This document shows, piece after piece, positions 1-11,235 of a stretch of DNA of 64,000 nucleotides; position 1 is the stretch's first letter, and each line of letters begins with the position of its first letter. The DNA is taken from the NCBI GenBank assembly GCA_006503535.1, contig QYRS01000003.1:2728001-2792000 (forward strand), read 5' to 3'. The stretch is from Arthrinium phaeospermum (lineage: Eukaryota; Ascomycota; Sordariomycetes; Amphisphaeriales; Apiosporaceae). Under the pieces are notes generated by a model. The model ran no database searches, was not told the DNA's origin, and was given only the letters and a program-made list of their open reading frames with translations. Made by a program: the position numbers and the translations under genes.

Positions 1-1837
1 CAAATGTGGCTTCACCTATAGACCACGAGAGACCACGCTCGGTCTTTCGGTTGTACCTAAGCTGCTGCAGATACTCGGCGCAGCTGATCGAAAAGCATAT
101 GATTTAGACACGTCGTCTCTAGACTCGAGAACCCAGTCCACCTGGGCGGTCATCGAACGTGTTCCCAGTATACTGACACATCTGATAACTGATAGTGATA
201 ACCTGCAAAAGGCTACTTTTGATTCAGGAGCTGTTAAGTCGATATGTAAACTTCTGAAGGGCACATATGATGCTGAACCTCCGTCCGTTCAGACCGAGCT
301 CTGGTCACCGGATCCAGATCCTGAACCGGCACCGATGGGCGAACACCCAACTTGCCAATTAGGCCAGCCTGGACAGCATCCGCAACTTGTCCATCGAAGC
401 CGGCTGAGGGAAAGCTCGTTGAAGGCACTTGGCGCACTCGGGGCTTCCAGGGAAGAGTTTCGCAAAGCGATCGTGGACCAAGATCTGATCCCGTATATTA
501 AAGAGTCGCTCTATCAATTCCCAGTCCGGCCGAGACAGTCAAAGGAGCAATCGAATGGAAATGGTGCGGGAGGGCAAGATGACCGGGCGAAATCGGAACT
601 GGGAGAAAACCCGACTTCAGTAATTGTTGCGGCGTGCTATGCAACGCGAATGCTAGCCCGCTCGGTGAGCATATTGCGTACGTCACTGATGGATAACGCT
701 GTGGAAAAGACCATAGAGAAGCTTCTTCTCCATCACGAGGTGGAAGTTCAGGTCGCAGCCACGGCAGTGGTCTGCAACATGGTGACGGACTTCAGTCCCA
801 TGAAGGAGGTAAGATTTTGCCTCACATTTTATCCGTATTGCACTAACATCTGGCTCCTATAGTCATTCATCCTTGCAGGCCATGTCAGGACCCTCTGCAA
901 ACATGCCAAATCTCAAAACGCTGCTTTGCGGTTAAACGCAATATGGGCTCTTAATCACCTTGTGCATGCAAGCAGCATAGAGCTGAAGAAAAACTGCTTA
1001 GAAGAATTGCAGCCGGGGTGGCTGATTCAGATCATCTGTGACGATATGGAAGATGCGGCTTTGTCTTCTACCAGAGCGAGGGGTGATGGTTCCTATACTA
1101 GTGATGAGGAAGACGACATGGACATCGACGATCAGAATCGCGAGTCGTCATACAAGCCCCTGGACGACCAGGCCGCGCTCGAGAGCCGCATACTTCGCTT
1201 GGCGGATGCACGACTACATGCACTGCGGGAGCTAGAGCTGAATCCCGTGCGGAAAGCAAGAAAGGACGATCTTGAGATTCAGGAGAAAGGACTTGGCTTC
1301 ATCCGAAATCTGATTGGCGAACCTCATCTCAACGGCGCGGATTCGGCCAACGACACGACGGAAATGATTGACCATCTCTTCAATACGCTTGGACAGGACC
1401 GTTTCTTCGAGATACTGTCCACAAAACTGAAAACAAAGACGTTGAACCCCTTCGGCCGGCGTGGGGCCACGGGCGAAGCGCGGGTTCTCTACCCCCAGGC
1501 CAAGATTATCGAGGCTGTCGTTTACATCCTGGTTCATCTGGCAGCCAGCATACCGCGTCATCGCCAGCTCGTTATTTCGCAGAAGGAATTGTTGAAGCTT
1601 TTGGCAGGATTGACCAATAGCCAGGAGCGGGAGGTTAGGGTTGCACTATGCCACCTGATCAACAACCTGACCTGGAGGGACGATGATAGTGATGCCCCAG
1701 CCTGCTCACAGCGTGCGTTAGAGCTCAAGAAGCTGGGCTTCCTTAACAAGTTAGAAAGCCTCGGGCAGAACGACGAGGAGCTCGACGTGCGAGAGCGGGC
1801 CAAGACTGCAGTATGGCAGATGAAGCATCCACAGTAG
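1..1837 (+). CDS. GID5: Armadillo-repeat GID5/Vid28-like protein (ARMC8 family), 5' end outside window
   Basis: Partial gene whose 5' end lies before the window. The open frame runs 2..808, then a 54-nt intron 809..862 (GTAAGA...CTATAG), then 863..1837 to a TAG stop, phase 0 across the junction. About 593 residues are visible. They are helical and repetitive, including a segment around EVQVAATAVVCNMVTDFSPMKE and one with NAALRLNAIWALNHLVHAS, typical of ARM repeats. An acidic DEEDDMDIDD insert lies mid-protein. In yeast and animals this family (Vid28/Gid5, ARMC8) is the scaffold of the GID/CTLH E3 ubiquitin ligase that recruits the substrate receptor for degradation of gluconeogenic enzymes. 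Seen: ARM pattern and splice sites. Known: family role. Inferred: orthology. Another ARM protein is possible but less likely. Confidence 0.8.
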
Positions 1838-4319
1838 TTGCATAATACCAAGCACAGAATCCAGCTTCTATATATACATCTTATTAAAAGTGAACTTGAG
1901 TTTTTCAAGGATGAGTATGCTTGACCTGCGTCATAGTTTTTTGTTGCGAGCTATCTCGCTACCACCCTGCCACCTATGTATCCTCAAGCTGGTTATGTTG
2001 CGAAGCAAATGATTGGTGAGAAATCCGGTATTAGAGTATGCGGGTTGGCTTTGTACTAATTTGAGGTTCGTTCGGCTACCATAGGATACAGTACGGATAC
2101 GGCAACCAAGAATCTAGGCCAACACGTGCTCTCTGGCTTGGAGGTGTTCCCCACGAAGCCGCTGTGTGCAATCAATAATGATGACGAGATCATGACAGCT
2201 GCGATGACTTGCAGACAACCCAGTTCAGTATCAAGTGACCGAACCTATTCCGGTAGAGCCACGCCGCTTATCGTGGGACCCCGCGAGGAATTGGCGGGCA
2301 ATCACCGCCGCGATCCACTAATGTTGGGCTGTCGAGAAAAGGCGTGCTCCGGAACGAATTGCGGATGTGCATGCCAGGGGCGGATGTGGAGGAGGAGGCA
2401 AGCCGTTGGTGCACTCACGAGAGCGATGGGAGTTGGAGACTCATCAAGGTACTGTATGCGTTACGTAGATGGGATTCGATAATTATCCATACTTACTACA
2501 TACTTACTGCCTACGTCTTACTGTAGCTGTTGAGAGGCGGGAAAAGCCCCGATATTGCGCGAGTCGTGGACAGCACGTTTGCGGCGACTCCAGCCAACAG
2601 AAGCCCAGTGTTGGCACTCGTGGCCGAGCGAGAGCCCCTGTGTCTTTGGGCAGCATCGTGTTCCTGGGAATATCAATCCCAGGTCCCACAACGCTGCGTG
2701 CCTATAGAAGTGCCTGAAATGGGCTGCAGGCCCAGGTGGTGGGTGGTGTCAGCCGAGTTGAATACTACTGATACCATCTGCTTGTCATCTAAGACCCAGC
2801 TTAGCCTCTTTGAGAGCTCGGTCAAGCAAACGGCCATGGATGGCGAACGAGGATGCCACTTTCAACAATGTGGCATCCAACAGCAGCAAGCTAGCCGGAA
2901 CTCTAAACAACCGGGTCTCGCAGTGGACGGTTAACTGATCAAGATGGCGGCGATAGTCGCCGCTACCGGGGACTAGGGTCGACGTGATCAACAGGAGCCT
3001 TGGTGGGTGAGATGTAGGCAGTAAGCTACTGTGCAATTCAGTAAAGAAGTACTGCTCTTGGTAAGTTGGCGGCGATTGGGGTAACGGAGATCTCAAACCA
3101 AGGAACAAGAAGAAAAATGTCAAAGAGCAGGACACAGCTTGATTCTGATACTGGAAGTTGACCGGATAGCATTGACCTGTACGTAATGCGCACATCAGGA
3201 CCAGGCACCTGTACTGTCACCCTCGTGTGTGTTCACCGATCTTTGCTATCTGTACCGCCTCTGCAAGGCCAGCCTGTGTGCAATTTCCAACGTTCGGTAG
3301 CCCAAAACGAACGTCGAAACCCCATGATCCATCCATCATCGGAATTGGGGTCAGGCCACCGAGCAATTTTTTTTTCTCTCCCTCTCTCCCAGGCTTCCGT
3401 CGTTCCTTGGGGCTGGACTCGCTCAACTCCTCACTACTTGACTGGCGCCTGGGGATTACCTAGTAGCCACTACTGAGCAACCATTGCCCACAAAATCTTC
3501 GCCGGCCAGCGGGGCAACCTTGCACCACCAGCAGGACTTGCAACTCGGCCTCCCACACCATACCAGAACAGCGGGCTACGGGTGGTACTGTAGGAGACAT
3601 TTGCACGGAGAGTGAGGGACAGACAACCTTGGACGGCCAAGACCCGAGGCATTCGTTTTGTCTTACTTATTACTTAAGTAACACACACCCATTGCGCTTG
3701 CATCACTGCTTACCAGATTCCTCTTTGAATTATATTGATCTCGTACGTGATTTCGTGCAACGGACCGGACTGGAACTGGGCTTTGTTTGTCACTGCCACT
3801 GCCACTCAAAACGTAACCGGCATACCTTTCCACGATTATTCATCGCAATCCCCATCGTATCCCCCGCCAAGAAACGCTGCTGCTGGAATCAACGAATTGC
3901 CATCGGGTTTCGAGGTACGACGAAAACTCGGTCGGGTTGGCACCTAAACTCGCAGCAACTTCCGATCGATAGGGTTCGCCTTCCCACGACTTTAAACGGA
4001 GACAGGTGGTGATTGGGCTGTCTGGAGCAATAGGATCTGGGCCTGCCTCGTGCGTTTCCAACGAACCAGGTTTTTCCCATTGATCGTATATCCAAGCCAG
4101 AAGGCGTTGTATACCAGTGCCGCCACGGCCCTCACGAACCTTTTCTTCTCGACATTGGCCCGTCTTTTTTTTTTCCACACCAACCAAGGCGTTTGTCGTT
4201 TCTTGTCGCACCAACATACCAGAGGAGGGGCAGCGAATAGACGCAGCGAAGGCAGCGAAGAAGCAGCAAGAGTCGCATTCGCAGCGCAACCAAATCAGTA
4301 GCAGGATGCTTCGGGGACC
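1838..4319. other. Intergenic / long 5' leader upstream of the cyclin gene
   Basis: No convincing gene in 2.5 kb. Scattered short open frames lack coding character. It holds a CACGTG hexamer at 2123..2128, a T/C-rich tract around 3365-3390 and a T-run near 4166. The pyrimidine-rich second half is consistent with a long promoter and leader of the downstream cyclin gene. Confidence 0.5.
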
Positions 4320-4326
4320 ATGTTGA
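4306..4326 (+). promoter_or_regulatory. Overlapping upstream ORF at the cyclin start
   Basis: ATG at 4306 opens a six-codon frame that stops with TGA at 4324-4326, overlapping the cyclin ATG at 4320 in another frame. Both ATGs have A at -3. A scanning ribosome would meet the uORF first, so it could lower cyclin translation. This requires that the transcript start lies upstream of 4306. Confidence 0.4.
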
Positions 4327-5609
4327 CTTCGTCTCCCATTGCACCACAACCCACGAGCGCATCTCCTCGTGCTTTCCACTATGCACCTACCCGCTCGCCC
4401 CATCATTCGCCAAGGGTTACGGCCGCTCTGCCGCGGCGGCAGTCGAAACATACCATATTGCACTCGCCATCGGGCTCCTTAGTTGGCCCAAACAAGTCGA
4501 CGTCGCAGACCCGTCCGAAACAATATGTTGGAGTCGACGCGGCGACACAATATTCACCCATGGAGCCCTTTGACCCAACGGTGATGCTCCAGGGCGCCAG
4601 GCGCCAGGCCTCGGGCGACGCAGCTGCGTCCGAACCAGGCGCGGCGCAAACAACAGCCCAGACGACGACAGCCGTTGTGAATCCCCAATCTGCGATTCCC
4701 GAAGCGCCGCCCGAGCCGAATATCGAACCTATCAGAAGGGCCGAGGAGGTCAAGCAGGCGAGTGCGGCAGCAAATAACCCTCTGTCGCCGGCCAAGAGGA
4801 GGAATTCGCAAGACCTCACCCAAGTATCTACTAGTGTCACCGGCTCCACGAGCGCATCATCTGTCGTTACGTCGAGCCGCAACTCGCCCAAGCGGTCAAG
4901 GCCGTCCGAAGGCCCTCCCAAAGTGCTACCTCTGAGATATGAGTTATGCGATGTGGAGGACATGGTAGTCCTGATCTCGAATATGCTCAGTGAGCTGATC
5001 GAGACCAACGACTCGATAGCTATGAAAAATAGCCATCTGACCAGGTTCCATTCAAGGTGAGTAACAGTTTGCCGCCCACTCCCTTCCCTGGGGGCCTTGC
5101 TAATCTCGCTCTGTAGGACTGCTCCAGGGATCTCGGTCCTAGATTATCTACATCGACTTGCGAAACACGCCACGCTCTCACCTCCTCTGCTTCTTTCCAT
5201 GGTCTACTACATTGACCGCCTATGCGCATTATACCCAGATTTCACCATAAATACACTTACCGTGCATCGATTCCTAATCACCGCCGCCACAGTAGCAGGC
5301 AAGGGCCTGTCGGATTCGTTTTGGAACAATACGTTTTATGCCAAGGTCGGCGGAGTCAAGGTACAAGAGCTGAAGTTATTAGAGCTCGAATTCCTGTATC
5401 GAGTGGACTGGAAGATTGTCCCCAACCCGGAAGTCTTGGTCGCGTACTACAAGGGCTTGGTTGAGCGTTGTGGAGGATACGCCCTGGAAGGAGATGCGAT
5501 TCCAGGGGCGGACGGATACGGCGAGGACGAGTCAGATGTAGTTGATGAAGATAGCGACGAGATCTCCGATCAAGACGGCAGCGGCGAGGATGTCGCAGTG
5601 CCGTCATGA
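4320..5609 (+). CDS. preg: PHO80/PREG-type Pho85 cyclin
   Basis: Exons 4320..5056 and 5117..5609, with a 60-nt intron (GTGAGT...CTGTAG); 409 residues. The first ~200 residues are a disordered Ser/Pro/Thr/Ala-rich arm. The cyclin box follows from about LRYELCDVEDMVV through SVLDYLHRLAKHATL, SMVYYIDRLCALYP and LNFLYRVDWK-like sequence (here LEFLYRVDWKIVPNP). The C-terminus is very acidic (Asp/Glu/Ser, ~35 residues). This is the Pho80/Pcl type of cyclin that partners the CDK Pho85/PGOV. In Neurospora the PREG-PGOV pair keeps the phosphate factor NUC-1 inactive when phosphate is plentiful. Seen: the cyclin box. Known: family function. Inferred: that it is the PREG orthologue rather than a Pcl6/7 paralogue. 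An overlapping uORF sits at its start codon. Confidence 0.87.
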
Positions 5610-6441
5610 CCATAAACAGAGAGACTCAAGCCTACACAAGGGAAATGCGGCAGGAATGGGTTTCTGGAGTTATACGGCGAAATAGGGGCGGGCACGGTGA
5701 ATAGGGCTCTCGGTACGGAAGAGAGCAGATATACTCATATTGCACGACCGCCATGTTGACGATGGAGAAACAAACACTCCCCGGCCATGGTTGGGATTTA
5801 AAGCCATTTTTTAAGCTTGGCTGCATGGTAGGTAGTGAAACGAAGTAAGGGTTTCTTGAGCGTTGTATCGCGATCCCATGAGTCGAGAGCACTTAGGGGG
5901 AGCATGAGAATACGAAAATGCAATCACCTCAAAACCAACGCTATACTATTCACCAGGACTATGTACATAAGTAAGAAAGGAAACCAAGAGATTGCAAGTT
6001 ATCAAAACATAACTAGGTACATAAGTGCGAGTCGTTGTTAATCGTTCAACTGATTTTCGTCGGGTCCCTGGAGATCTCTGGGCAGCCCTACGCGCAGAGG
6101 CGGTTTTGGGGCCTGCAGAAGCTCGAGCCTTATGTCTTGGTGTTCGTTCTTGGCCGTACCGCCGCTAAGATCGATCCCCCATTCGTCCCAATTGTGCAAT
6201 AGCCGCAATTGCAATTGATAGTAATATCTAAGCCACCACTCTTTTGAACGTCGCATCCTGCTACGCAACCCGCCAAAGCGTATTGGATTTGCTTCGGCTA
6301 TCGCAAGGTCTCTTTCTTTTCTTCATTTTCATTGCGGCTTTGCCACGGCGCAATTGTTTGACTTTTGCGACAGGCGACGGAGCGAAACGGAAGCGACGTC
6401 ACGTAATACCAAACACACAGACACCGACGCCCGAAACGAAA
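5610..6441. other. Intergenic, cyclin 3' side to EMC10
   Basis: 832 bp without a supported gene. A 72-codon minus-strand frame (6256 down to 6038) reads as a plausible but unrecognised small peptide; it is treated as a candidate in the findings. The right part should contain the EMC10 promoter. Confidence 0.45.
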
Positions 6442-7203
6442 ATGAGGACGTCTACCACCCTCTTCTTCTCCGGCCTGGCCGCCCTGACTGGCCTGACCGC
6501 CGCTGCCGAGCGCACCGTCCCCATCTACATCCAGCCCGTCACCGTGTCGCCGCCGGCCCCGGTGCTGCTGGGCGAGGTGGTCTACGACGCCGCGCTGCTC
6601 GCCGGCGCCGACCCGGCCTCGGCGGCCAAGGTGACGTCCTTCGAGTACCCGTCCGACCTCCTGTCGCCCGAAAATGAAGACGACGAAACCAAAGATAGAG
6701 CAGAGGCGCCGCGGCACGTGCGGGTCGGCGCCTGGGACCCCGCGGCCAAGGCGTGGGCCTCGTCCACGAGCCTGGCGTCGACGGCCAACTTCGACAAGGG
6801 GTTCGCGCCGCACTTTGTCGTCACGGTCGATTCCTCGGGCCTGACGGGGAGCGGAGACGTGGTCGGGGTTGTGCTCAAGGGCGTGCGCATCGACGCCGGG
6901 CAGACGCGCGACTTCGGACCCCAGGTCGTGCTGCGCACGGCGGAGCCGGGGAGCCAGGTCGAGCTCAACAAGCCGGTTGTGCTGTCGCCCGAGGGCCGGA
7001 AGGTCGCGGAGGAGCCCGAGAAGACGTTGTTGCAGAAGTACGTATCATTGTCATCATTTTTACCCCTGCTACGATTACATTGACTACCGTCGCTCCAAAC
7101 CTTTTTTTAGACATACAAATGCTGACACTCCTACAGGTACTGGTGGATAATTGGTATCGTACTCATGCTTACATTGACCGGTGGTGGTGGAGATGGAAAG
7201 TGA
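6442..7203 (+). CDS. EMC10: ER membrane protein complex subunit 10
   Basis: Exons 6442..7037 and 7137..7203, with a 99-nt intron (GTACGT...CTACAG); 220 residues. The start has A-rich context (ACGAAAATG). Residues 1-22 form a signal peptide (hydrophobic core LFFSGLAALTGLTA). A beta-rich lumenal domain follows, and a single C-terminal membrane segment (YWWIIGIVLMLTL) ends in a short Gly-rich tail. The YWW-hydrophobic-Gly ending and the length match fungal EMC10-type proteins. The EMC inserts tail-anchored and multi-pass proteins into the ER membrane; EMC10 is a peripheral lumenal subunit. The second exon encodes only the membrane anchor, so retention of the intron would give a soluble lumenal form. 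Identification rests on overall pattern, not a catalytic motif. Confidence 0.72.
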
Positions 7204-8289
7204 GCCATCTAAGGGGAAAGGGAGAGATGTCACCAAGAAGACACAGGCTGCCTGAGGGGCCAGATAGACCTACCAAGCTGATATCGGAAAACACACAAAC
7301 TGTGTTATACCAGTGATCTACCTGGTCGTAGAGAGTACGCGCCTTTCAAACCAGCCGGTTTTATTTGGGAACCAGCTCGTAGATTACGGTCGTGGTGTAT
7401 GAGTATGGTCATGGCACGGCATATAGGTTGTTTCTGGCCGATTGTGAGGCTTCAACTCGTGATGGTTACAATGCTGAAGCATGAGATGCCATGTTACTGG
7501 CATTCTGGGGCGGCATGTTGGCTGAAAGCAATAACAAACATTATGAAAACACCGTACTACAGTCACAGATATGTACCAAAGCATGACGGCTTTGTCTGTA
7601 TTCTCCCTGCACATGCGGTCTTTGTTCAATGCAAGCTGTCCAACACTTTGGCATATTTGATTCACCCAACTGCTTGTTGGATGGCCCCCCGCAGCATCAG
7701 CAATCTGTCTACTGTAAACGCCCACCCAGATTCACCCACAATCAACAATGTATTGCACTAACCAACAATGGAATATGACAAGTAATTAATAAGGATGAGG
7801 ACATGGTTGCTCATTGTTCTTTTTATCATAAGTGTTCACTTCAAGGACAACACGAGAGATTCACTATCGCCTGTACTTGGGCTTGGGTACCTTCCCTCTG
7901 CTGGCCTATCTCCACGTGCCGCCCCACCTCCAGCCCACTTTGCCAGCGTTACCTAGCACTTGGCTGTTAGCAACCATCTAGTAACTGACTGGCGAAAATG
8001 AAGCTCTAGGTGTGTTTATCGATTGGCGCTAGTAAACACCTGCAGTGGCAGCTCCATCTGATTTGGGCCAGTCGAGTCGCCTGCTTCGCAACCTGCACCT
8101 TGAACCTGCATCTGCAACTGCAATTGCAACTCTCCTCTACCATTTCTTCCCTCCCTTCCCAAAAACTCTCACCGTCTTCTTCCCACCTTTGCGACTTTTG
8201 CGACTCCCCCCGCGCCAAAGTCCCTTCTACCTACTTGTAAACAACAACACACCATATTCACTTCTCTTCACCCACATATCTCATCCACC
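7204..8289. other. Intergenic, EMC10 to CHZ1
   Basis: About 1.1 kb with no gene visible. A CACGTG lies at 7913..7918, some 370 bp before CHZ1. The last 200 bp are C/T-rich with little purine, typical of a fungal core promoter and leader. Confidence 0.5.
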
Positions 8290-8800
8290 ATGTCGAGCTC
8301 CAACGGCGCAACCGTCCCCGAGCAGACCAACCAGGCTGCCCAGGCCCAGGTCGAGAAGGGCAAGGGCAAGGCCGCCAATGCTGAGGAGCCCGTTGAGCAG
8401 TCCATGGACGAGGACAGCGACGAGGACGAAGAGGTTAGTTGATTTGCCCCGCTCCCCCAAATCCAATATGCGTTACATCACTTATACTAACTACCTTTAC
8501 TCTGCAACAGGCTGGCGAGGGTAAGCACACACGCATGCAACGCGATATATTGCAACGCCGTTTACGAGAGCCAATTCACTAACATTTCTACGCGTCACAG
8601 ATGCTGGCGAGGAAGACGATGACAACATGGACGAGATCGACCTGAGCAACATTGTAGAGGGCGGTCGCCGCACCCGAGGCAAGGTCATCGACTGGGCCAA
8701 GGCTGCTGAGAACGTCCCCACCAACGAGGAGGACGAGGATGATGATGACGACTTCGAGGGCGAGGGCGAGAAGGACGACGACAAGATGGACGAGGACTAA
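8290..8800 (+). CDS. CHZ1: Histone H2A.Z-specific chaperone CHZ1
   Basis: Three exons: 8290..8433, a 10-nt microexon 8511..8520, and 8601..8800; 117 residues. Intron 1 has donor GTTAGT and a TACTAAC branch site; intron 2 has GTAAGC...TCACAG. The product is almost wholly acidic, with a central CHZ motif NIVEGGRRTRGKVIDWAK at about residues 65-82. That motif binds the H2A.Z-H2B dimer, which CHZ1 delivers to the SWR1 remodeller in the nucleus. Skipping the microexon would shift the frame, so its inclusion is required for the CHZ motif. The microexon GCTGGCGAGG is nearly repeated at the start of exon 3. Start ATG has the context CATCCACCATG. Identification by the CHZ motif is firm. Confidence 0.9.
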
Positions 8801-9213
8801 ACAGTGCCCTCTTCTCATCATGACTGCCGCCTGATCACGAGCCCTGTGTTTTGCCTTCGCGGCATTCCTTGGTTCTATTGTCGTCTGGATTTCTTCGAAC
8901 CCCTCGTCTCTTCCGCTCTCGTGGTCTGGTATAGACTCATCTCGGATAGATAAGATTGGTGGTTTTGTGGATAGAGATGAGCCCTCGAAAAGCTTGATGG
9001 GCATTTGGGCCTCTACAGAAGAAGTACATATGCTAGGATTTGCTTTTTGGGCGTTGATGATTCCCCTAAAACAGGTGTCGTGATCATGGATCTCCACCAG
9101 ATGGACACGGTTTAAGGGCATATGCATAAGTGGCAATAAACAAACATACAAAAACGGGTGTCCTCCTAAGTTGAGCTCTTAGATTTGGCCCAATGGCCCA
9201 TGTCAAGTGAATA

Positions 9214-9317
9214 GAGCAGATGCATACTGTGACTGAAAAGACGAGATTTAGTTATGAGGAACGAGCAGATGCATACTGTGACTGAAAAGACGAGATTTAG
9301 TTATGAGGAACGAGCAG
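9214..9317. repeat. 49-bp tandem duplication
   Basis: Two perfect copies of a 49-bp unit beginning GAGCAGATGCATACTGTGAC, at 9214..9262 and 9263..9311, plus six bases of a third. Identical copies indicate a recent duplication. Non-coding. Confidence 0.93.
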
Positions 9318-10439
9318 TGCATTGTCGTCTCAGCTAGCTGTAAGCTGAGATGCTGCCTGCCACACGATAGACACATGCTGTCCGCCGAGCGCGTACATAG
9401 AGGGCATTTTCTATTCTAGTAACATTCATCTTTGCTTTCAAGATAGAGGAGATAATCACCGTCTCCATCACTAGGAGGGGGTGCGTCGTTCGAGGTGAGG
9501 TGTGGCGGATGTGATGAGGCGGTGTGTGGACTGATTTGGTAATTTTGTTTCTACCAATAAGACATGCGCCACAGCGATGCATGGTCAACGGCAACTACGT
9601 ACGCAGCAACATCTCCTTGCACTTACAGGTGTTCAGCCGCTTACCTTGGGTGATGGTGTATACCTGTCCGTGCCAGTTGCCGCATTGTGTCTCTTCACGC
9701 CCTGTGGTGCTCGTTTTGGCTGGGTTGCGTTGTAGCTCGCCGCCTCTTGGCACAAGCAATGACGACCAAACTGCAATGTCAACACTCAGCAATGACACAC
9801 CGGGCTGCTCTTCCGTGCGGTTTGAATGTCTTGAGTATGTATGTGTCGTTCATCCTTCTGTGTGGTTTGGGGGAAGCAATCCAGTGAAGCGGTTCGCTTG
9901 CTCTTCTTAATGAGACAAGTGACTCCTAGCTACCCTGTAACGATTGCCATTGGCAGTTTAGTTTCCCTTCCCTAGATGGTATGCTGGCTGCATGACACGT
10001 TCCTGGACAATATGGACAAATATGTATTGAGAACTAGAAAAGGCCTGTGGCCTATATAAAGACTATGAGTGCCTAGGGTAGTATTACGCTTTTGAATGTA
10101 CGCTCTTGATATCATTATCCAATTTAACGGTTAGGGCGTCAAGATATTCTCTCTCGTTCAAAACTACCCTACTGCCTCCTCGTCGTGTAACTGCTAAATA
10201 CGCTACGCCATTTTCTTTATACCGTTCAGAGCGGTCTTGTGTATACATGTTCGCCCATCTGTTCTTCTTTTTCTTCTACTCTTTTATATATGAACCCCGT
10301 ACTGAATCTAGCTAGTTATAATGAAGGAAGGTCCTCGTAATCTATAAACATGACCAGACTAGCATTATGTTTAAAGTGCAAGTCCTATGGTGTTGGTTTT
10401 CAGGGAACATTGCCAGGTGTTAAAGAAAATATCCCACGA

Positions 10440-10625
10440 TCTTATAAATACTCTCATACCGGCGTCCTTTCTGGCCCGGCGTACAAGCTCCGCAATAACC
10501 TCTTCTTTCCGGCGTGTTCTGCCAGGTATGCGGGGCCAAAAACCCCCGGCCGCTTCTCTCGGGGGCGTAAGCCCCGTATGACCTCTCCTTTCGGGGTGTT
10601 CGACCAATGGTGAAGCCCCAACCCC
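10440..10625. repeat. Diverged ~83-bp direct repeat pair
   Basis: The segment around 10479-10555 (GGCGTACAAGCTCCGC..., ACCTCTTCTTTC, GTGTTCTGCCA) recurs 83 bp later around 10562-10620 (GGCGTAAGCCCCGTAT, ACCTCTCCTTTC, GTGTTCGACCA). Many differences are transitions. Aligned by eye, so the boundaries are approximate. Confidence 0.55.
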
Positions 10626-10721
10626 TCCGTATCATACACACAGCGGTACCATCCTCCGGGCTTGTGCACCAGCGTTGCGCTTATCTCTTCCCCGTGTGAT
10701 TTATTTATTTCACTCCTAGAA

Positions 10722-11145
10722 GAACATGCTGAAGGGGAAAAAACCTCTGATCTGTACACATAACCAGATCGGCCGCCGCACCCATTCTCTGTGGTTTTGT
10801 TTTTCGCCAATGCAGCCCCGTATTGCTTTCCTCTCCCTCCTGCAACATTATTCTTGTCGCTGGCTAGCTGTTTCCGCCTCTCATTACCCGGAAGGAGCAT
10901 CGCAAAGAAAAGACCCCTCGATTTGTGCGCATCACTAGACCGGCTTCCGGCCCTTGCCCCGGCCCTTGCCCCGGCCCTTGCCCCGGCCCTTGCCCCGGCC
11001 CTTGCCCCGGCCCTTGCCCCGGCCCTTGCCCCGGCCCTTGCCCCGGCCCTTGCCCCGGCCCTTGCCCCGGCCCGTACTCCAGCACTTGCTCCGGCCCCTC
11101 CTCTAGAGTTTTTTTCTTCGCCAACACAATTATTGCCGGCATCAA
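10722..11145. repeat. Two diverged ~100-bp repeat copies, the second invaded by a minisatellite
   Basis: Copy A (about 10722-10840) and copy B (about 10892-11145) share a left arm (GAAAAAACCTCTGATCTGTACACAT versus GAAAAGACCCCTCGATTTGTGCGCAT, split here for reading) and a right arm (TTCGCCAATGCA versus TTCGCCAACACA). Where copy A has a short GC-rich spacer, copy B holds the 12-bp array. Most differences are transitions. Confidence 0.55.
10947..11102. repeat. 12-bp GC-rich minisatellite
   Basis: Ten perfect copies of CCGGCCCTTGCC (10947..11066) are followed by three degenerate copies to 11102. Because 12 is a multiple of three and the unit has no stop in any frame, all six frames stay open and give simple peptides (LAPA, PCPG, GARA, GQGP). 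This explains several overlapping open frames here. Confidence 0.95.
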
Positions 11146-11235
11146 GGCACATCAAGCATACGGTCGAAAACACTTCATCCTCTTCCGTATTGTCGTATCC
11201 TTTTCCCCGAGAAATATCGCCGCTCCACCCCGAAG

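Larger units (their letters stand above)
8801..11235. other. Repeat-containing gene-free region between CHZ1 and the IPA-like gene
   Basis: No supported gene. Contents in order: CHZ1 3' flank, a 49-bp tandem duplication (9214..9317), an A+T-rich stretch (about 9950-10350), diverged direct repeats (10440-11145) and a 12-bp minisatellite (10947..11102). A minus-strand frame 11302..10454 stays open through the repeats but resembles no family I know. Confidence 0.55.

Noticed and set aside
3840..4463. 207-codon minus-strand frame over the cyclin leader
   Set aside because: Unrecognised, crosses the cyclin start and first exon, and lacks coding character.
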